Assembly (NCBI GenBank): GCA_009667805.1
Contig: CM019065.1
Coordinates: 153,858,101-153,922,100 of the forward strand
Reading direction: 5' to 3'
Origin: Leptobrachium leishanense
Lineage: Eukaryota; Chordata; Amphibia; Anura; Megophryidae
Length of the DNA: 64,000 nt
This document shows, in pieces, positions 11,393-22,431 of the stretch (position 1 is the first letter of the stretch; the number at the start of each line of letters is the position of its first letter). The position numbers were made by a program, and so were the translations under genes. The notes under the pieces were generated by a model, which did not search any database, had not been told where the DNA came from, and was given only the letters and a program-made list of their open reading frames with translations.

Positions 11393-12795
11393 ACAACTAT
11401 GGACACAATCAACGTCCTAAAAATTAACGTAATGCCACGCCTCCTATATGTGCTCCAAGCATTGCCCTTATCTCTAACGCGCCTGTTTTTTAAGGAATTG
11501 GATTCTATCTTCCTTTCCTTTTTATGTGGCCTAAAGGTCGCCCGATGGTCAAGACTCACCTACTCCGTCGCCCGAGGCTGGAGGGCGGATTGGCTTTGCC
11601 TGACGCAAAGCTTTATTTTTACGCAGCACAATTAACAAGGATCATGGATTGGATGCTCATTGGGTCAGACAAATTATGGCTGGACCTGGAGGAGAGACTC
11701 GCATGCAGACCCTTGTGGACCGCGCCATGGTTGCCCTCACAGCTCTTGAGACCTGATGTACCTCCCTCTGGTTTATACAGGGACACGCTTTTGGTGTGGT
11801 GGAGGATCAGGGGCCCCTTTGGTCTGTCACCCTCCTTATCACCGCTTTTACCTCTCCAACACCACCCGGGATTCTGCCCGGGAATGGGAACTAGCCTACA
11901 TCGTCGATTTACGGACGGGACTAGGCTGTTTCTATTTCAAGTGCTTCAGAATGATGTGGTTACGATACCCGGATCCTCTGACGGTGATGACACTTTATCT
12001 TTTGGAGACAGATTTGCTCTCCATCGATTGCGACATTTTGTGAGATCTCTCCCGAGGGGATTTCGCCCACTGTGTCCACTCACACCCTTCGAAACCTTCT
12101 GTAAACTTTCCTTACCACTCTCTAAGAGCATTTCTACCATATATGCTCTCCTCCAGAAATGTGATACCTCACTACCGCCCTTATGCGGTCGCTGGGAGAC
12201 GATCCTAGAACTTGACTTTACACCTGAGATATGGGCTAAGACCTTTTACCTTACCTTGTATGGTTCCCGAGCGTTTAAGGTGTTCGAGACATCTTACAAA
12301 CTACTAACGTTTTGGTATTACACTCCCCATCAGACTGCACACTTTTCACTTTCATGTGACTTGATATGATGGCGTTGCGGGACACAGACCGGCACATATT
12401 TACACATATGGTGGACCTGCGAAAAGATTACCCCTTTTTGGCGGTTGGTAGCGGAGGTCGTGATGGAGGTTACGGGGCTAGACTTGCCTTTTGCAACAGC
12501 AGTGTATCTTCTTCTACACTTGCCTGGAAAACAACGAACGTTGCGTAACTCAGTGGCCCTACACCTCCTCTTGGCTGCGAGACGCCTTATCCCGGCTCAC
12601 TGGAGATCATTAGAGGTCCCTTCATTTATGGAATGGGCGGAAGCAATTGAACAATTAAGGGCAGTTGACAACCTAGTCACCCAACAATCCGACAGACAAA
12701 ACCCAAATCATCTGCTGAAATGGTTCTACTGGGACGGATTCCGTACCTCCTCTGCATTCCGCCGCAGAATCGAACCTACTAATATAATAATCTAG
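11393..12795 (+). pseudogene. L1/Tx1-type LINE ORF2, C-terminal part, frameshifted
   Basis: This is the part of a non-LTR retrotransposon ORF2 downstream of the reverse transcriptase motifs (connection and C-terminal zinc-knuckle regions). The protein would normally nick DNA and copy the element RNA. The first frame (about 11400-11530) carries INVLKINVMPRLLYVLQALP, a phrase typical of vertebrate L1-like ORF2 after the reverse transcriptase. A frameshift near 11530 leads to the main frame to 12369, with WRIRGPFGLSPSLSPLLP. A stop (TGA in place of a cysteine codon) precedes the zinc-knuckle-like WRCGTQTGTYLHIWWTCEKI near 12366-12430, and the frame then runs to 12795. Endonuclease and reverse transcriptase are absent through 5' truncation. 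Confidence 0.75.
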
Positions 12796-12954
12796 TAATA
12801 TAAACAGAGATCCCTTGTAGAAGGTCAGTAAACAGACCCGAACGCCCACATGCCTCACACGATTGAGGATGATTACCGATTGGAGCAGGGTGGAGGATGA
12901 GAGATGGGCCTCTTTCTATCACGCCTTTGTATCGGAGTTATATCGTGGCCCTCC

Positions 12955-13150
12955 TTCGCAGGTTGCCCCTCCTCCCTCCCCCCCCAGCAGAAAGAAAAAG
13001 AAAGAGAAAAAAGTGAAGAGAAACTACCGTACCCCTCCCCCGTTTTTTTTTTCTTTCTTTCTTCCCTTCTCTTTTCTCTCCCCTCTTCTCTCCTCTTCCT
13101 CTGTCTTCCTTCCTTTGCTCATCTCTCTCCTCACTCTTTTATACTCCCCT
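12955..13150 (+). repeat. Polypyrimidine tract in L1 3' region
   Basis: Mostly C and T on the plus strand with TTCTTTC, CTCTCC and TCTTCC runs, after a short AAAGAAAAAG stretch. It lies in the 3' untranslated region of the L1 copy. Such tracts are common in L1-like 3' ends. Confidence 0.6.
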
Positions 13151-13502
13151 TACATACACTCTTGTTCTATTCCTACTTTTCATTCACCTGCTTGTCCCCA
13201 TTAATACACATGCTTATTTCCCGGTATGGAAAACAAAAACAGGCTTTCACTAAAATATTACAGTGATAAATATTGTATGTTTATTCGACATGCCGCAAAT
13301 ATACATCTATGTACCGGTCCTTACTTACCAAACTGATTTTAATTTACAATGTCTCTACTGGATTACCTTATATGAATACGATCGTATGTTACACTTTTCT
13401 GTTATTTCTATTTGATCCTTATTCATTTGTATGTTGTCTGATTCCTGTTTATCACTTCAGTAAAAGCCTCAGAATACAAAAAAAAAAACACTGTCCCAGC
13501 AC

Positions 13503-13720
13503 TGATTAACGCCTGGCTCTGGTCAGCGAAAAGTTAACCAGAGCCAGGACCTGGTGTTAACGGATTCCGCTTCTGTAGAATCCGTTAACACCAGCTTAAA
13601 AAATAAAAATATAAATCTAATACTCCCCCTATGTCCCGCGGCGAGGACCGCCGCTCCGATCGCCTCCTCCTCGCGAGGTGAGATCCGGCTGGTCATGTGA
13701 CCAATAGAGCCCTGTATATT
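13503..13720. repeat. Snap-back repeat family A, right part
   Basis: Continuation of the repeat split by the L1. Hairpins are GGCTCTGGTCAGCG...AACCAGAGCC and CTGGTGTTAACGGATTCC...GAATCCGTTAACACCAG, followed by CCGCGGCGAGGACCG and GAGATCCGGCTGGTCATGTG. The same order is seen at 14960-15245. Confidence 0.75.
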
Positions 13721-13760
13721 TCTTGTGAGATTCAAATAATCTAATGAATACCTGAGCATC

Positions 13761-13803
13761 ATATTCCAAAACATGTGGAGGGCCATGGTTGCTGACCCTG
13801 GCC
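13761..13803. repeat. hAT terminal fragment
   Basis: AACATGTGGAGGGCCATGG followed by TTGCTGACCCTGGCC matches the end of hAT elements of the CAG(A/G)GGTC(A/G)GCAACC type. A related left end is at 37269. No matching left end was found near this one. Confidence 0.5.
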
Positions 13804-14688
13804 TAAAGAAATGTTTCTCGTAGAAAAGGAAATCTTAAAAGTCTCTTGTCGCAGGTACTTGCAAGTCCTTTGTACAAAGCATGCAGCTCCAAACTCGCAA
13901 GTGCTTGCACTTCCCTCCTTCTTTAGCACATACAGAGGGCTATATTACAAAGTTGGTGCTAACTTAACCAGAGCTGTTGTAAACTTCCCAGAGCCATTAT
14001 AGCCTATGGAGGTTTTAAGTTTACAACTGCTCTGGTTAAGTTAGCACCAGCTATGTAATACTGCCCAGAGTATGCTGCCATTACAAAGTATCCTTTTTTT
14101 GATATAACGCCAGGAGTTATAGCTTCAGGCTTTCTGATTGACAGAGCTTTGGGAAGTAACTACTATCTCTTTTTTCATTTTTTTTTTTTTTTTTTTTTAA
14201 GCCCCGTTCTGACAAAAAAAATTAAAAGAGAAACTAGTGGTGTTTGCACCATACTCACTTCATTAATCTGAAAGGTCATGGTGTCTAGAATGTTTATATT
14301 ACTGTGCTGCATCTTGTGTATTGTAGGAATTTTGAGTCTCAATTTTTTTGCTTAAACTAGAGATGGATCCGTACTATATTGCCATATGACAAGATATCTG
14401 AAAATGTTTGTTACGAGAGTCAAGGTCGAAGATTTTCCCTTCCGCCGTCATGACTCATTTTCCTCCACTAGTCCCGGGATTCTTGCCTCAGCAAGCAGTG
14501 CTGAATCCATGTCAGTTCTTAATTTCTCCCAATAAAGCAGACAACACTGGTCATATTAGGTTAAGCAGACTCTCTGGCTATTTCAGCAGACCTCTTTTAA
14601 TTTGGTACAGAATCAGATAACACAGTTAACATCCCAGCCCACCCAGACATCCCGGCACTGCAGTTTTCCATGGTCTCTATCAGGTCCT
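13804..14688. other. No gene recognised
   Basis: A hairpin with arms TTACAAAGTTGGTGCTAACTT and its complement (about 13953-14072) is present. The rest is AT-rich with a T-run at 14177-14199. No coding signature. Confidence 0.4.
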
Positions 14689-14689
14689 C

Positions 14690-14733
14690 TCCGATTGTAA
14701 GCTCTTGAGCAGGGGCCTCCTGATACTGTTCTA
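14690..14733 (+). repeat. L2 3' tail fragment
   Basis: GATTGTAAGCTCTTGAGCAGGG followed by CCTCCTGATACTGTTC is the L2-type 3' region, also seen near 19082 and 44096. It is cut off by the snap-back repeat that follows. Confidence 0.55.
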
Positions 14734-15260
14734 TGGGTCCTATTACAATGTTAACGGAAACGTTAACGCTCACTTGCGTGAGCATTAACGTTCGCCACGG
14801 TATTTACCGCATATTACAATCCAAACGCAAACAGGTTAAAAAACCCGTTTGAATTTGGTACCTTGCACTCCTCTGCGTGAAGTTACTGTACTTTGCGCTC
14901 CCTATGCTTTACATGGGGAGCGCAAAGTGTTAATCAGAGCTGTATTACAAAGTCCCAGCGCTGATTAACGCCTGGCTCTGGTCAGCGAAAAGTTAACCAG
15001 AGCCAGGACTTGGTGTTAACGGATTCCGCTTCTGCAGAATCCGTTAACACCAGGCTAAAAAAATTAGAAATGCAGCCTATACTCACCTCCTGTCCCACGG
15101 CGAGGACCGCGGCTCCAATCGCCTCCTCCGGCCGGCGGGAACTGGGAAAGACTGGGGGAAAAAGTCCCCCCAGTCTCTCCCTGCGTATCACTACACCGAC
15201 CGGTCGGGTCTCGGCTCGCAAGGCGAGATCCGGCTGGTCATGTGACCGGCAGGGGGGAAC
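14734..15260. repeat. Snap-back repeat family A, uninterrupted copy
   Basis: It starts GGTCCTATTACAATG, and its hairpins match those of 11146-11369 plus 13503-13720 in order. At 14945-14975 the site reads CAAAGTCCCAGCGCTGATTA, the empty form of the site occupied by the L1 at 11381. It has no coding capacity. The GGxCCTATTAC start resembles the Harbinger-like element at 19519, but no target duplication is clear here. Confidence 0.7.
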
Positions 15261-15379
15261 TCAATGGAGTCCATCGAGTGGATGCTCGCGGCTAGAAATT
15301 TCTTCACTGCCCTCCTCCATTATCCATTCTACCCCATTGACTCCCTGCCCCCTCTTCTATTAGGTCTTCTTTTTTTCCG

Positions 15380-16658
15380 GTCTCAGAAGAGGATATCTCA
15401 GAAGTTCTCATGTCCTCCTGCCCGACCACCTGCCTGCTTGTCCCCCATCCCCTCACACCTTATTCGGTCTGTTCTGCCAGTCATGGTCCCTGCTTTGACT
15501 CATATTTTCAAACTCTCCCTCTCCTCTGGAGTTTTTCCTTCTGCATTGAAACATGCTTTGATCATCTCCATTCTGAAGAAGCTGTCTCTCGATCCCACCT
15601 CCCTTTCGAACTATCATCCCATCTCTTTGCTCCCCTTTGCTTCCCAAATCCTAGAACGCTTGGTCTATAACCAGCTCACCAGTTTTCTTGCAGCCCACTT
15701 TCTACTTGACCTGCACCAGTTTGGCTTTCGGCTCCCAGCACTCCACTGAAACTGCTCTGACCAAGGTGACTAATGATTTAATTGCTTCCAAAACCAAAGG
15801 TCACTTCTTTCTGCTTATTAGTCTTTATCGTTCCGCTTCACTCGACACTGATGACTACTCTTTCCTGCTCCTCACCTTGCGTCAATTTGGTCTCAGCGAC
15901 ACCACTCTCTCCTCGTTCTCTTCCTATCTCTCTCTTCGCTCCTTCAGTGTCTCCTTTGCTGGTGCCTCTTCACCACCTGTTCCTCTGTTGGTCGGGGTGC
16001 CTCAAGGCTCTGTCCTGGGTCCCCTACTCTTCTCAATCTATACACTATCTCTTGATCTCTCTCCTCCTGAGTTGGTCCGTGTTACAGGCAGCTTGCCTAT
16101 CGGCTGTCTCCGACTGGATGACTTCCCGTTTCCTAAAGCTCAACTTCTCTAGAACTGAACTTCTTGTCTTCCCTCCCTCTAAAACCTCAATTCTTGTGCT
16201 CATTTCCCTTCAGGTGAATGGTGCCACCATTTTTTATACAGCTCAGGCTTATTGCCTAGGGGTCATTTTGGACTCTGATCTATGCTTTACTCCTCACATT
16301 CAGTCACTAACCAAATCTTGCTATTTCCACCTAAAAACCATTGCACACATCCATCCCTTTCTTAATCAGGACTCTAGTAAAATGCTCACACAAGCTCTTA
16401 TTATCTCCCACCTTGACTACTGTAACCTCCTTCTCTCTAGCCTTAAAAAGTCCCAGATTCTCCCGCTGCAGTCTATAGTGAATGCCTGTGCCAGGCTAAT
16501 CCACCTCACATCTCGCACCTCTCACACCTCACCTCTTTGTCAATCTCTACTCTGGCTCCCTGTTTCCTTTAGAATCCATTTCAAAATACTGGTGTTCACA
16601 TACAAAGCTCTCCATAACTGCGCCCCTGCCTACATCTCCTCCCTTATGATCTGATGCT
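15380..16658 (+). pseudogene. L2-type LINE ORF2, reverse transcriptase region, broken (copy 1)
   Basis: This is reverse transcriptase and C-terminal sequence of an L2-clade (Jockey group) LINE, which makes element cDNA at a nicked target. The frames join in the order: 15400-15749 with [19 protein letters not shown], then 15720-16060 with [13 protein letters not shown] and the motif [13 protein letters not shown], then 16060-16654 with YCLGVILDSDLCFTPHI, ISHLDYCNLLLS and LCQSLLWLPV. At least two frameshifts are present, and the YADD catalytic box is deleted or destroyed between [10 protein letters not shown] and the following frame. The element is 5'-truncated and interrupted at 16659 by a second L2. 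Its 3' part resumes at 18412. Confidence 0.85.
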
Positions 16659-16668
16659 ATAATTTCCT
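16659..16668. repeat. Target duplication, left (L2 in L2)
   Basis: ATAATTTCCT here and at 18402-18411 bound the second L2 copy. Confidence 0.7.
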
Positions 16669-18401
16669 CACATCTCACCACGTGCCCGCTTTACCCCATT
16701 CCCTCACATCTAATTCCTCCCCTCTCCTCCTCCCTCACCCCTGCTCTCACACACATCTTCAACCTATCTCTCTCCACTGGCTCCTTCCCATCTGCCTTCA
16801 AACACATGCTAGTTACCCCTTTACTAAAGAAACCATCCCTCGATCCCAACTCTCCATCCAACTATCGCCCTGTATCCCTGCTTCCCTTCACATCTAAGCT
16901 CTTAGAAAAACTAGTTTTCAACCGCCTCTCCCTCTTCCTGTCCTCCAATTCCCTACTCAACCCACTGCAATCGGGTTTCCATCCCCTACACTCAACTGAA
17001 ACTGCCCTCACCAAAGTCACCAACAACCTCATGACTGCTAAAAAACACGGACACTATTCTATCCTCATCATGCTTGACCTCTCGGCTGCTTTTGACACTG
17101 TTGACCACCCCCTCCTTCTGCAGACCCTCAGCTCTCTTGGTCTCTGTGACACTGCACTCGCTTGGGTTGACTCCTATTTATCCAACAGGTCCTTCTCTGT
17201 GTCCTTTTGCTGGTAACTCCTCCTCTTCATTGCCTCTATCTGTTGGTGTACCTCAAGGCTCTGTCCTTGGTCCTCTGCTCTTTTCCATCTACACCTCCTC
17301 CCTGGGCAAAATCATTAATAGCTTTGACTTCAATTACCACCTCTATGCTGATGACACTCAGATCTACCTCTCTACCCCTGATCTCTCTACCCCTGATCTC
17401 TCTACCCCTGTCCTTTCCAAAGTCAGCGACTGTTTATCTGGCATCTCCTCCTGGATGGCCTCCCACTACCTAAAGATCAACATGTCTAAGACTGAGCTCC
17501 TACTAATTCCTCCTTCTAATGCCTCTCCACCTCCTGACTTTTCCATTACGGTGGAGGGTATCACTAATCAATATCTCCCCATCAAACCAGGTTCGCTGTC
17601 TTGGAGTTACACTTGACTCTGCTCTTTACTTCATCCAGTCTCTTTCCTCCTCCTGCCGATACCAACTACGTAATATTTCCAGAATTCGGCCATTTCTTAC
17701 CACTGTCACCACAAAACCACTAATCCATGCCCTGGTAATCTCCCGATTTGACTATTGCAATAATCTCTTATCCGGCCTCCCTCTCTCCCGCCTCTCCCCC
17801 CTACAATCCATCCTGAACACCTCAACCAGGCTAATCCACCTCACCCGCCTCTCTGTCTCTGCCGCTCCCCTCTGCGAGTCCCTTCACTGGCTCCCCATCC
17901 ACTGCAGAATTAAATTTAAAATCCTTACCGTGACCTACAAAACCCTCACTAACTCAGCTCCCCACTACCTGTCCTCCCCAATCACCCCAACCCACTCCCT
18001 AAAATCAAACAGTGACCTACGCCTAGCTTCTCCCCGCATCACCTCTTCCCATGATAGACTGCAGGACTTCTCAAGCGCAGCCCCCATCCTCTGGAACGCT
18101 CTCCCTCGTACGGTCAGACTTTCCCCTAATTTCTCTTCCTTCAAACGCTCCCTTCAAACGTTCCTATTTAGAGAAGCCTACCACCCAACTCACCGACGCA
18201 ACCATCAATTACTCCCACCTTGCAGTCCTCTCCTCCTGTTTCCAACTCCAACCCTTCTAGATTGTGAGTTCCTACGGGAATAGGGCCCTCATCTCCTCCT
18301 GTGCTGTTTGTCAAATGTTGTTCAATGTATTGTAACCCTGTCTATACTGTGCCTATTGTACAGCGCTGCGGAATATGCTGGAGCTTTATAAATAAAGAAT
18401 A
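16669..18401 (+). mobile_element. L2-type LINE, copy 2, inserted into copy 1
   Basis: A 5'-truncated L2 with an intact 3' end. The sequence TTGTACAGCGCTGCGGAA followed by GAGCTTTATAAATAAAGAATA is the typical L2 terminus. It is flanked by a 10-bp duplication (ATAATTTCCT), and copy 1 resumes exactly after it. Sequence between is colinear with L2 ORF2. Confidence 0.85.
16682..18283 (+). pseudogene. L2-type LINE ORF2, reverse transcriptase to C-terminus (copy 2)
   Basis: Better preserved than copy 1. The frame 16806-17216 carries [20 protein letters not shown], then [18 protein letters not shown] and the palm-A motif [12 protein letters not shown]. After a frameshift near 17210, 17074-17616 carries [18 protein letters not shown] and the catalytic box YADDTQIY (near 17344-17367), followed by three tandem STPDL units. 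Another frameshift near 17590 leads to 17519-18283, with FRPF-like RIRPFLTT, VISRFDYCNNLLSGLP and the L2 C-terminal APILWNALPRTVRLSPNF. The endonuclease domain is missing through 5' truncation. It can no longer encode an active protein. Confidence 0.88.
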
Positions 18402-18411
18402 ATAATTTCCT

Positions 18412-18641
18412 TTTACCCGCAGCCCCAACTCTCGCCTTCAGGACTTCTTCGAGCTGCCCCCTTTCTATGGAACTCCCTCCCTCACAACATTAGACTCTGT
18501 CTCTCCAGTCTTTCAAGAAGTCTCTATAGGCTCACTCCATAATCCCCCTCTGTACATTTCTTCCCATTCAGTCCACATGCACCCCGCTACTTCACATACT
18601 CTGCTATTACCCTCACCTAATATGCCACCCTTCTCCTCTTA
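18412..18641 (+). repeat. L2 copy 1, 3' part resumed
   Basis: CCCCAACTCTCGCCTTCAGG and GGACTTCTTCGAGCTGCCCC continue the ORF2 C-terminus of the interrupted copy. The same sequence is uninterrupted at 43840-44100. It is interrupted again at 18642 by a MITE and ends at 19080-19215. Confidence 0.8.
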
Positions 18642-19079
18642 GGCTAGGGTCAGACGAAAGCATTTTTCCCCGCGAACGTGAAAAAGTGCGTCCGAACGCA
18701 TTGACGTATTTTTTCACAGAATGCGCAAAAACGGTCAGACGACGCGTATTTTCGGGCGTGATTTTGTACGGATCGTCAATAAAACTCTTTTTGCGTCTAG
18801 ACGTTATGTAGGCTGGACATTAGCAGCGTCTGGCATCTCCTAATCACGCACACACGCCGCTATGCCACAGCTGCGCACTCAGTACGTCAGTACTAGCGGT
18901 TCAGCGTTCTCAAAAAAATGCGTTCAAATTCCACTTGCGTTGCACGGCCGGACTTTTGTGCGGCCGTACATCGTATATTGGCCGTCATTGCCTGTCATCT
19001 GCCCGTCATCTGCTGCTAGTGCGGCTGTAATTATGTGCGCCTGAACGCACGTTAAAAGTGCGCTGGTCTGACCCCAGCC
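18642..19079. mobile_element. Harbinger-like MITE, 438 bp
   Basis: Flanked by TTA at 18639-18641 and 19080-19082. The termini GGCTAGGGTCAGAC and GTCTGACCCCAGCC are inverted repeats. A 3-bp TTA duplication and GG-starting ends fit the PIF/Harbinger superfamily. The L2 tail is colinear across the insertion. No coding capacity. Confidence 0.8.
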
Positions 19080-19215
19080 TTAGATTGTAAACTCTCGAGC
19101 AGGGTCCTCTCTCCTACTGTTCGGTGTGTGTATCGTGTATGTATATTTGTTATTCTGTCTCACCCATTGTACAGCGCTACAGAACTTGTTGGTGCGTTAT
19201 AAATACTTGTAACTG
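19080..19215 (+). repeat. L2 copy 1, 3' terminus
   Basis: GATTGTAAACTCTCGAGCAGG to TTGTACAGCGCTACAGAAC and GTTATAAATACTTGTAAC is the 3' end of an L2-type element. It continues directly from 18641 if the MITE is removed. Confidence 0.8.
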
Positions 19216-19518
19216 TTAAAACAGAAACACAAGAATGTATTTTTTTCAAAAAATATTTACCATTTATTAAATTATCGTAACATCAATTTTTATTGATCCC
19301 AATCTGTATCTATCTTACACACACATGCCCAGAATGATTTAATGAACAAAATGAATAGGCAGCTTGCTTGGCTCTTAGGCAAATTGATCTCAGAAGCCTT
19401 ATAAGTAATTCTATATGAAAAATGCTGCTTGAAAACATGTATATTGAAATATTTCTAATCAAACCCTGATAACTGAGTTATATTAGTGATTTTTCAAAGT
19501 ATGTGCAACCCCAATTTA

Positions 19519-20169
19519 GGCCCCTATTACACAATTCGCACAAATGCCCTCACACAGCCCTTTTTTTTTGCGCACGCAAAAAAAACGTTATCGCGCGAAA
19601 ATTGATGCGGCATTCTGATCCGAGCGCATTTTTTCAGCCTTCATGTTTTTTCGTGCGCAAATCCGAAGCGCAAATTCGTGCGCAAATGAACGTTGCGTGC
19701 AGGAATCGGTGGGCAATCAGAATTAAGAACCTCCATTTTCTAAAGTTAGGTTGTTGCGCCTGTCAAAGACAATCTGCGTATATGTGCTGTAGCAAAAAAT
19801 TTTGGACAAATTATTAATTTTTGATGTCTGGGAATCTGTAACTGTACTGTGCTGTATTTTTTTTTATTGCTGAGTTATTTCGTTTCGGCCACAACTATCA
19901 TATTTGCAGTTAACACCAAGTTTTCAAAGACGTTACGAAAATTCGCGCAAACGTCGCTCGTACGAGTTAGTGCGGATGGTATTACAATCTTCGTGCAAAC
20001 GCATTTGTGCTCACAATGTTAAGTATAGGATGCGCGCACGAACTTGCGCTCGCTCTGGGTTCGCACGGAGTCAATCGCGGTAGACGATTACGCGCAAATG
20101 GTTTTGTCCTCGCGCAAAAGCCCATTTGCGCACACGCAAATGCGCTGCGCGAAGCGTGTAATAGGGGCC
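19519..20169. mobile_element. Harbinger-like non-autonomous element, 651 bp
   Basis: Termini GGCCCCTATTACACAATTCG and CGAAGCGTGTAATAGGGGCC are flanked by TTA at 19516-19518 and 20170-20172. The ends are rich in GCGCAAA words. A related element with TAA duplications is at 39739-41400. The open frame at 19503-19817 has no recognisable domain and lies mostly in the terminal repeat. Confidence 0.8.
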
Positions 20170-20251
20170 TTATAGTTTTATAGAGATTTTTGCAAAACTC
20201 AGTAAATTAGGGATTCTCAGACACTGATAATCGCTAACTCTACTTTGTAGG

Positions 20252-20943
20252 TGTTAGGCTTGTGCCAGGAAGGAGCCATGGCACTGCCTCTGTGTGATGT
20301 TATATTCCCAAGCGCTGGGGGTGAGCAGGCAGAAAGACAATGGAGGCTGTATATGCACAATAAAGCTTGTATTGTAGGTATGGTTTACAGCAAACAGTCT
20401 TATCACAATACAGGTTGTAATACAAAAACACAGGCAAGAGGATGATGGGCCACGTAGTCTCTCTCCAGATCCACTTGAGGAGAAGCAGGAGCCTTAGGCA
20501 ACAGTTCCTTGATTGAAGGTTAACCTCCTTGGAGAGAGCTTGAGAGCTAGAAGTCACCTTAGAGTCTCTGGACCAACTGGATAGTGGGTCACGCAGTAGA
20601 TAGTCCAGCCAGCAGGAACCAGGTAATGCAAACACAGCGAGGATAGAAAATATTGGTATACACGGCAGAGCAGGTAAATCATGAAACATGAAATTTATTA
20701 ATTAATTTATTTATTTATAAAGGATTTTACCAGGAAGGATACAATAACAAGAGGGGGCTCTCAGGACCTCTGAACAGGAAGGGAAATGAACCAAAATGGA
20801 AGAGCGAGGCTAGGAGGGAGTGATCAGGTTATATGCAAACACTCAGGAATGGGCACAGGAATTAACCCGTGAGAGGAATGCAGGTAAGGAGCAACAGCAA
20901 GCTTCTTCGTGTATACAGGCAGGCCGCTAGAGCTGGCATGACA
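20252..20943. mobile_element. Solo LTR, 692 bp
   Basis: It starts TGTTAGGCTTGTGCC and ends GAGCTGGCATGACA, and is bounded by GTAGG on both sides (20247-20251 and 20944-20948). TG...CA ends with a 5-bp duplication fit an LTR retrotransposon or retrovirus LTR left by recombination. An AATAAA lies near 20360. A LINE 3' tail has been inserted at about 20695-20745. The family is not identified. Confidence 0.7.
20695..20745 (-). repeat. LINE 3' tail fragment in solo LTR
   Basis: TTATTTATTTATAAAGG followed by ATTTTACCAGGAAGGATAC matches the tail at 27762 in the minus orientation. Confidence 0.6.
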
Positions 20944-20948
20944 GTAGG

Positions 20949-21760
20949 GGTTGATTACCAATACATCTGTTTTCAAGTGTCGTCTTAAATTCCCCGATTA
21001 ATCAGTGATCCTTATCAAATGTTGTTTATTGTCGTTTCTGTACAATGAACTTATGCGTACGGCATGTCTAAACCCTTCTACTTCCACTTTAACAGAAATT
21101 GCTTGCGTCACGGAGGGCTCGTAATACAGTATAACACTAACAGACTATTACATTACATGGATCTCAGACGATAAAGAATTTCAATGGTTTGGACTTTTAC
21201 AACAGAGAAAAGTATAAAGTCTGGGGCTGCATGTGTCTGTGGGGGGGACAGCATCGCTTTTTAGGATAAAGGTGTTTGAGAATTGCTCATGTCAGAGTCA
21301 TAATGAAAGTCAGATATTAAAAGTGGCTTAAACTGGTTTCTCACCCCCTCCACTCTGCAATATAACTGCTTGTTTGCGAACTTTGAACATACATGACGTG
21401 GACGGACAGGGGGAAGCCCTCTGACTAATGCTAACTCAGATGGAATTTCTTCCTCATGCAGCTATCAGACTGTGGGATCATGGTTTGTATAAAGAAAACG
21501 GAAACGCAAGGTCAACTCAAACGTCTTTAAGCATTCTTCACCACAATGCAGCAAACATGTTAGAGACAAACAATGGCAATAAAATAATTTATTGTGGAAC
21601 CTAACATATAGTACAAAGTAACACTTGGAAGCAGTTACAGACTCTGCTGCTTGTCTGCCTTTAGTGTAAAACATTCTAGGTCACAGGCATGATGCTAATA
21701 GACCAGATGAAGTATAATATAAGCTACTGAACGTCTTAAACTGTGTTCTCTCTTTGTAGA
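20949..21760. other. No gene recognised
   Basis: No repeat terminus, coding motif or RNA gene is seen. Confidence 0.4.
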
Positions 21761-21761
21761 A

Positions 21762-21984
21762 AGCAAGTCCTTTTTTTGATCTGATATTTGGAAAGGATCT
21801 CACTGGACATGGTACCTACACAGAACTCAAACCGTTTTACAAAGCCAAGGGTTTCCACAAGACATTGCAGGCAATCTTAGAAGCAAAGCGTGTCAAATTC
21901 CGGATAATGATTTGTCATAAGTATTTGTTCCTGGGTGTGTTACCCCAACAATTCAAAGAGATGATATTTAAAGAGAAATTCTAG
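21762..21984 (+). other. Possible exon or chance open frame
   Basis: After a pyrimidine-rich TTCTCTCTTTGTAG, which resembles a splice acceptor, the frame beginning with the codons for KASPFFDLIFGKD stays open for 67 codons to a TAG at about 21982. The encoded residues (for example GHGTYTELKPFYKAKGFHK) do not look like simple AT-rich translation, but I recognise no family. There is no in-frame ATG near the start, no clear donor site, and no neighbouring exon in the window. Confidence 0.2.
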
Positions 21985-22431
21985 AAAATGGGAATTATTC
22001 ATTGTATTGTTAATGCACGAGCAAAAACTGTTAAAATAATATACGTTTTTTGTAGCATTTCACATTTAAAATATTGTCTTCAAAATATAAACATTATAAT
22101 GATGACATCATACTAGCACATCTAAAAGAGCATGGCAACAGTATAGCTCTTTTTGTAGTTCCACCTGTCATTCATCAGAGCCGGGGCCGGCCCGTCCATG
22201 GAGCCAGGTGGTGCAGCCGCTACAGGCGGCATTTTGCCGCCCTGTCAAAGGCCATGATAAGGAGCACACGGACCTCGATGGCCATAACCTCCCCTCCAGC
22301 AGGCCATGCCCTCCCCTCCAGCAGGCCGGCGCCCGCCCCTGGAGAGATCCCAATGTACAAGAAATATGTACTTACATATTCAATAAGGTTCACAGCTGGA
22401 AAGGGTCCACACTCCCAGGCATCAAAAGCAG

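Larger units (their letters stand above)
11381..13491 (+). mobile_element. 5'-truncated L1/Tx1-type LINE insertion
   Basis: TGTCCCAGCAC is duplicated at 11370-11380 and 13492-13502 around this segment. The right end is an A-run (AATACAAAAAAAAAAACAC), as expected of target-primed reverse transcription. The paralogous repeat at 14935-14980 shows the uninterrupted site. The insert holds the C-terminal part of ORF2, then an untranslated region with a long polypyrimidine stretch (12960-13150) and an AT-rich tail. Confidence 0.85.

Noticed and set aside
12863..13266. Ser/Pro/Leu-rich frames after the L1 ORF2
   Set aside because: They are translations of the polypyrimidine tract in the L1 3' region.
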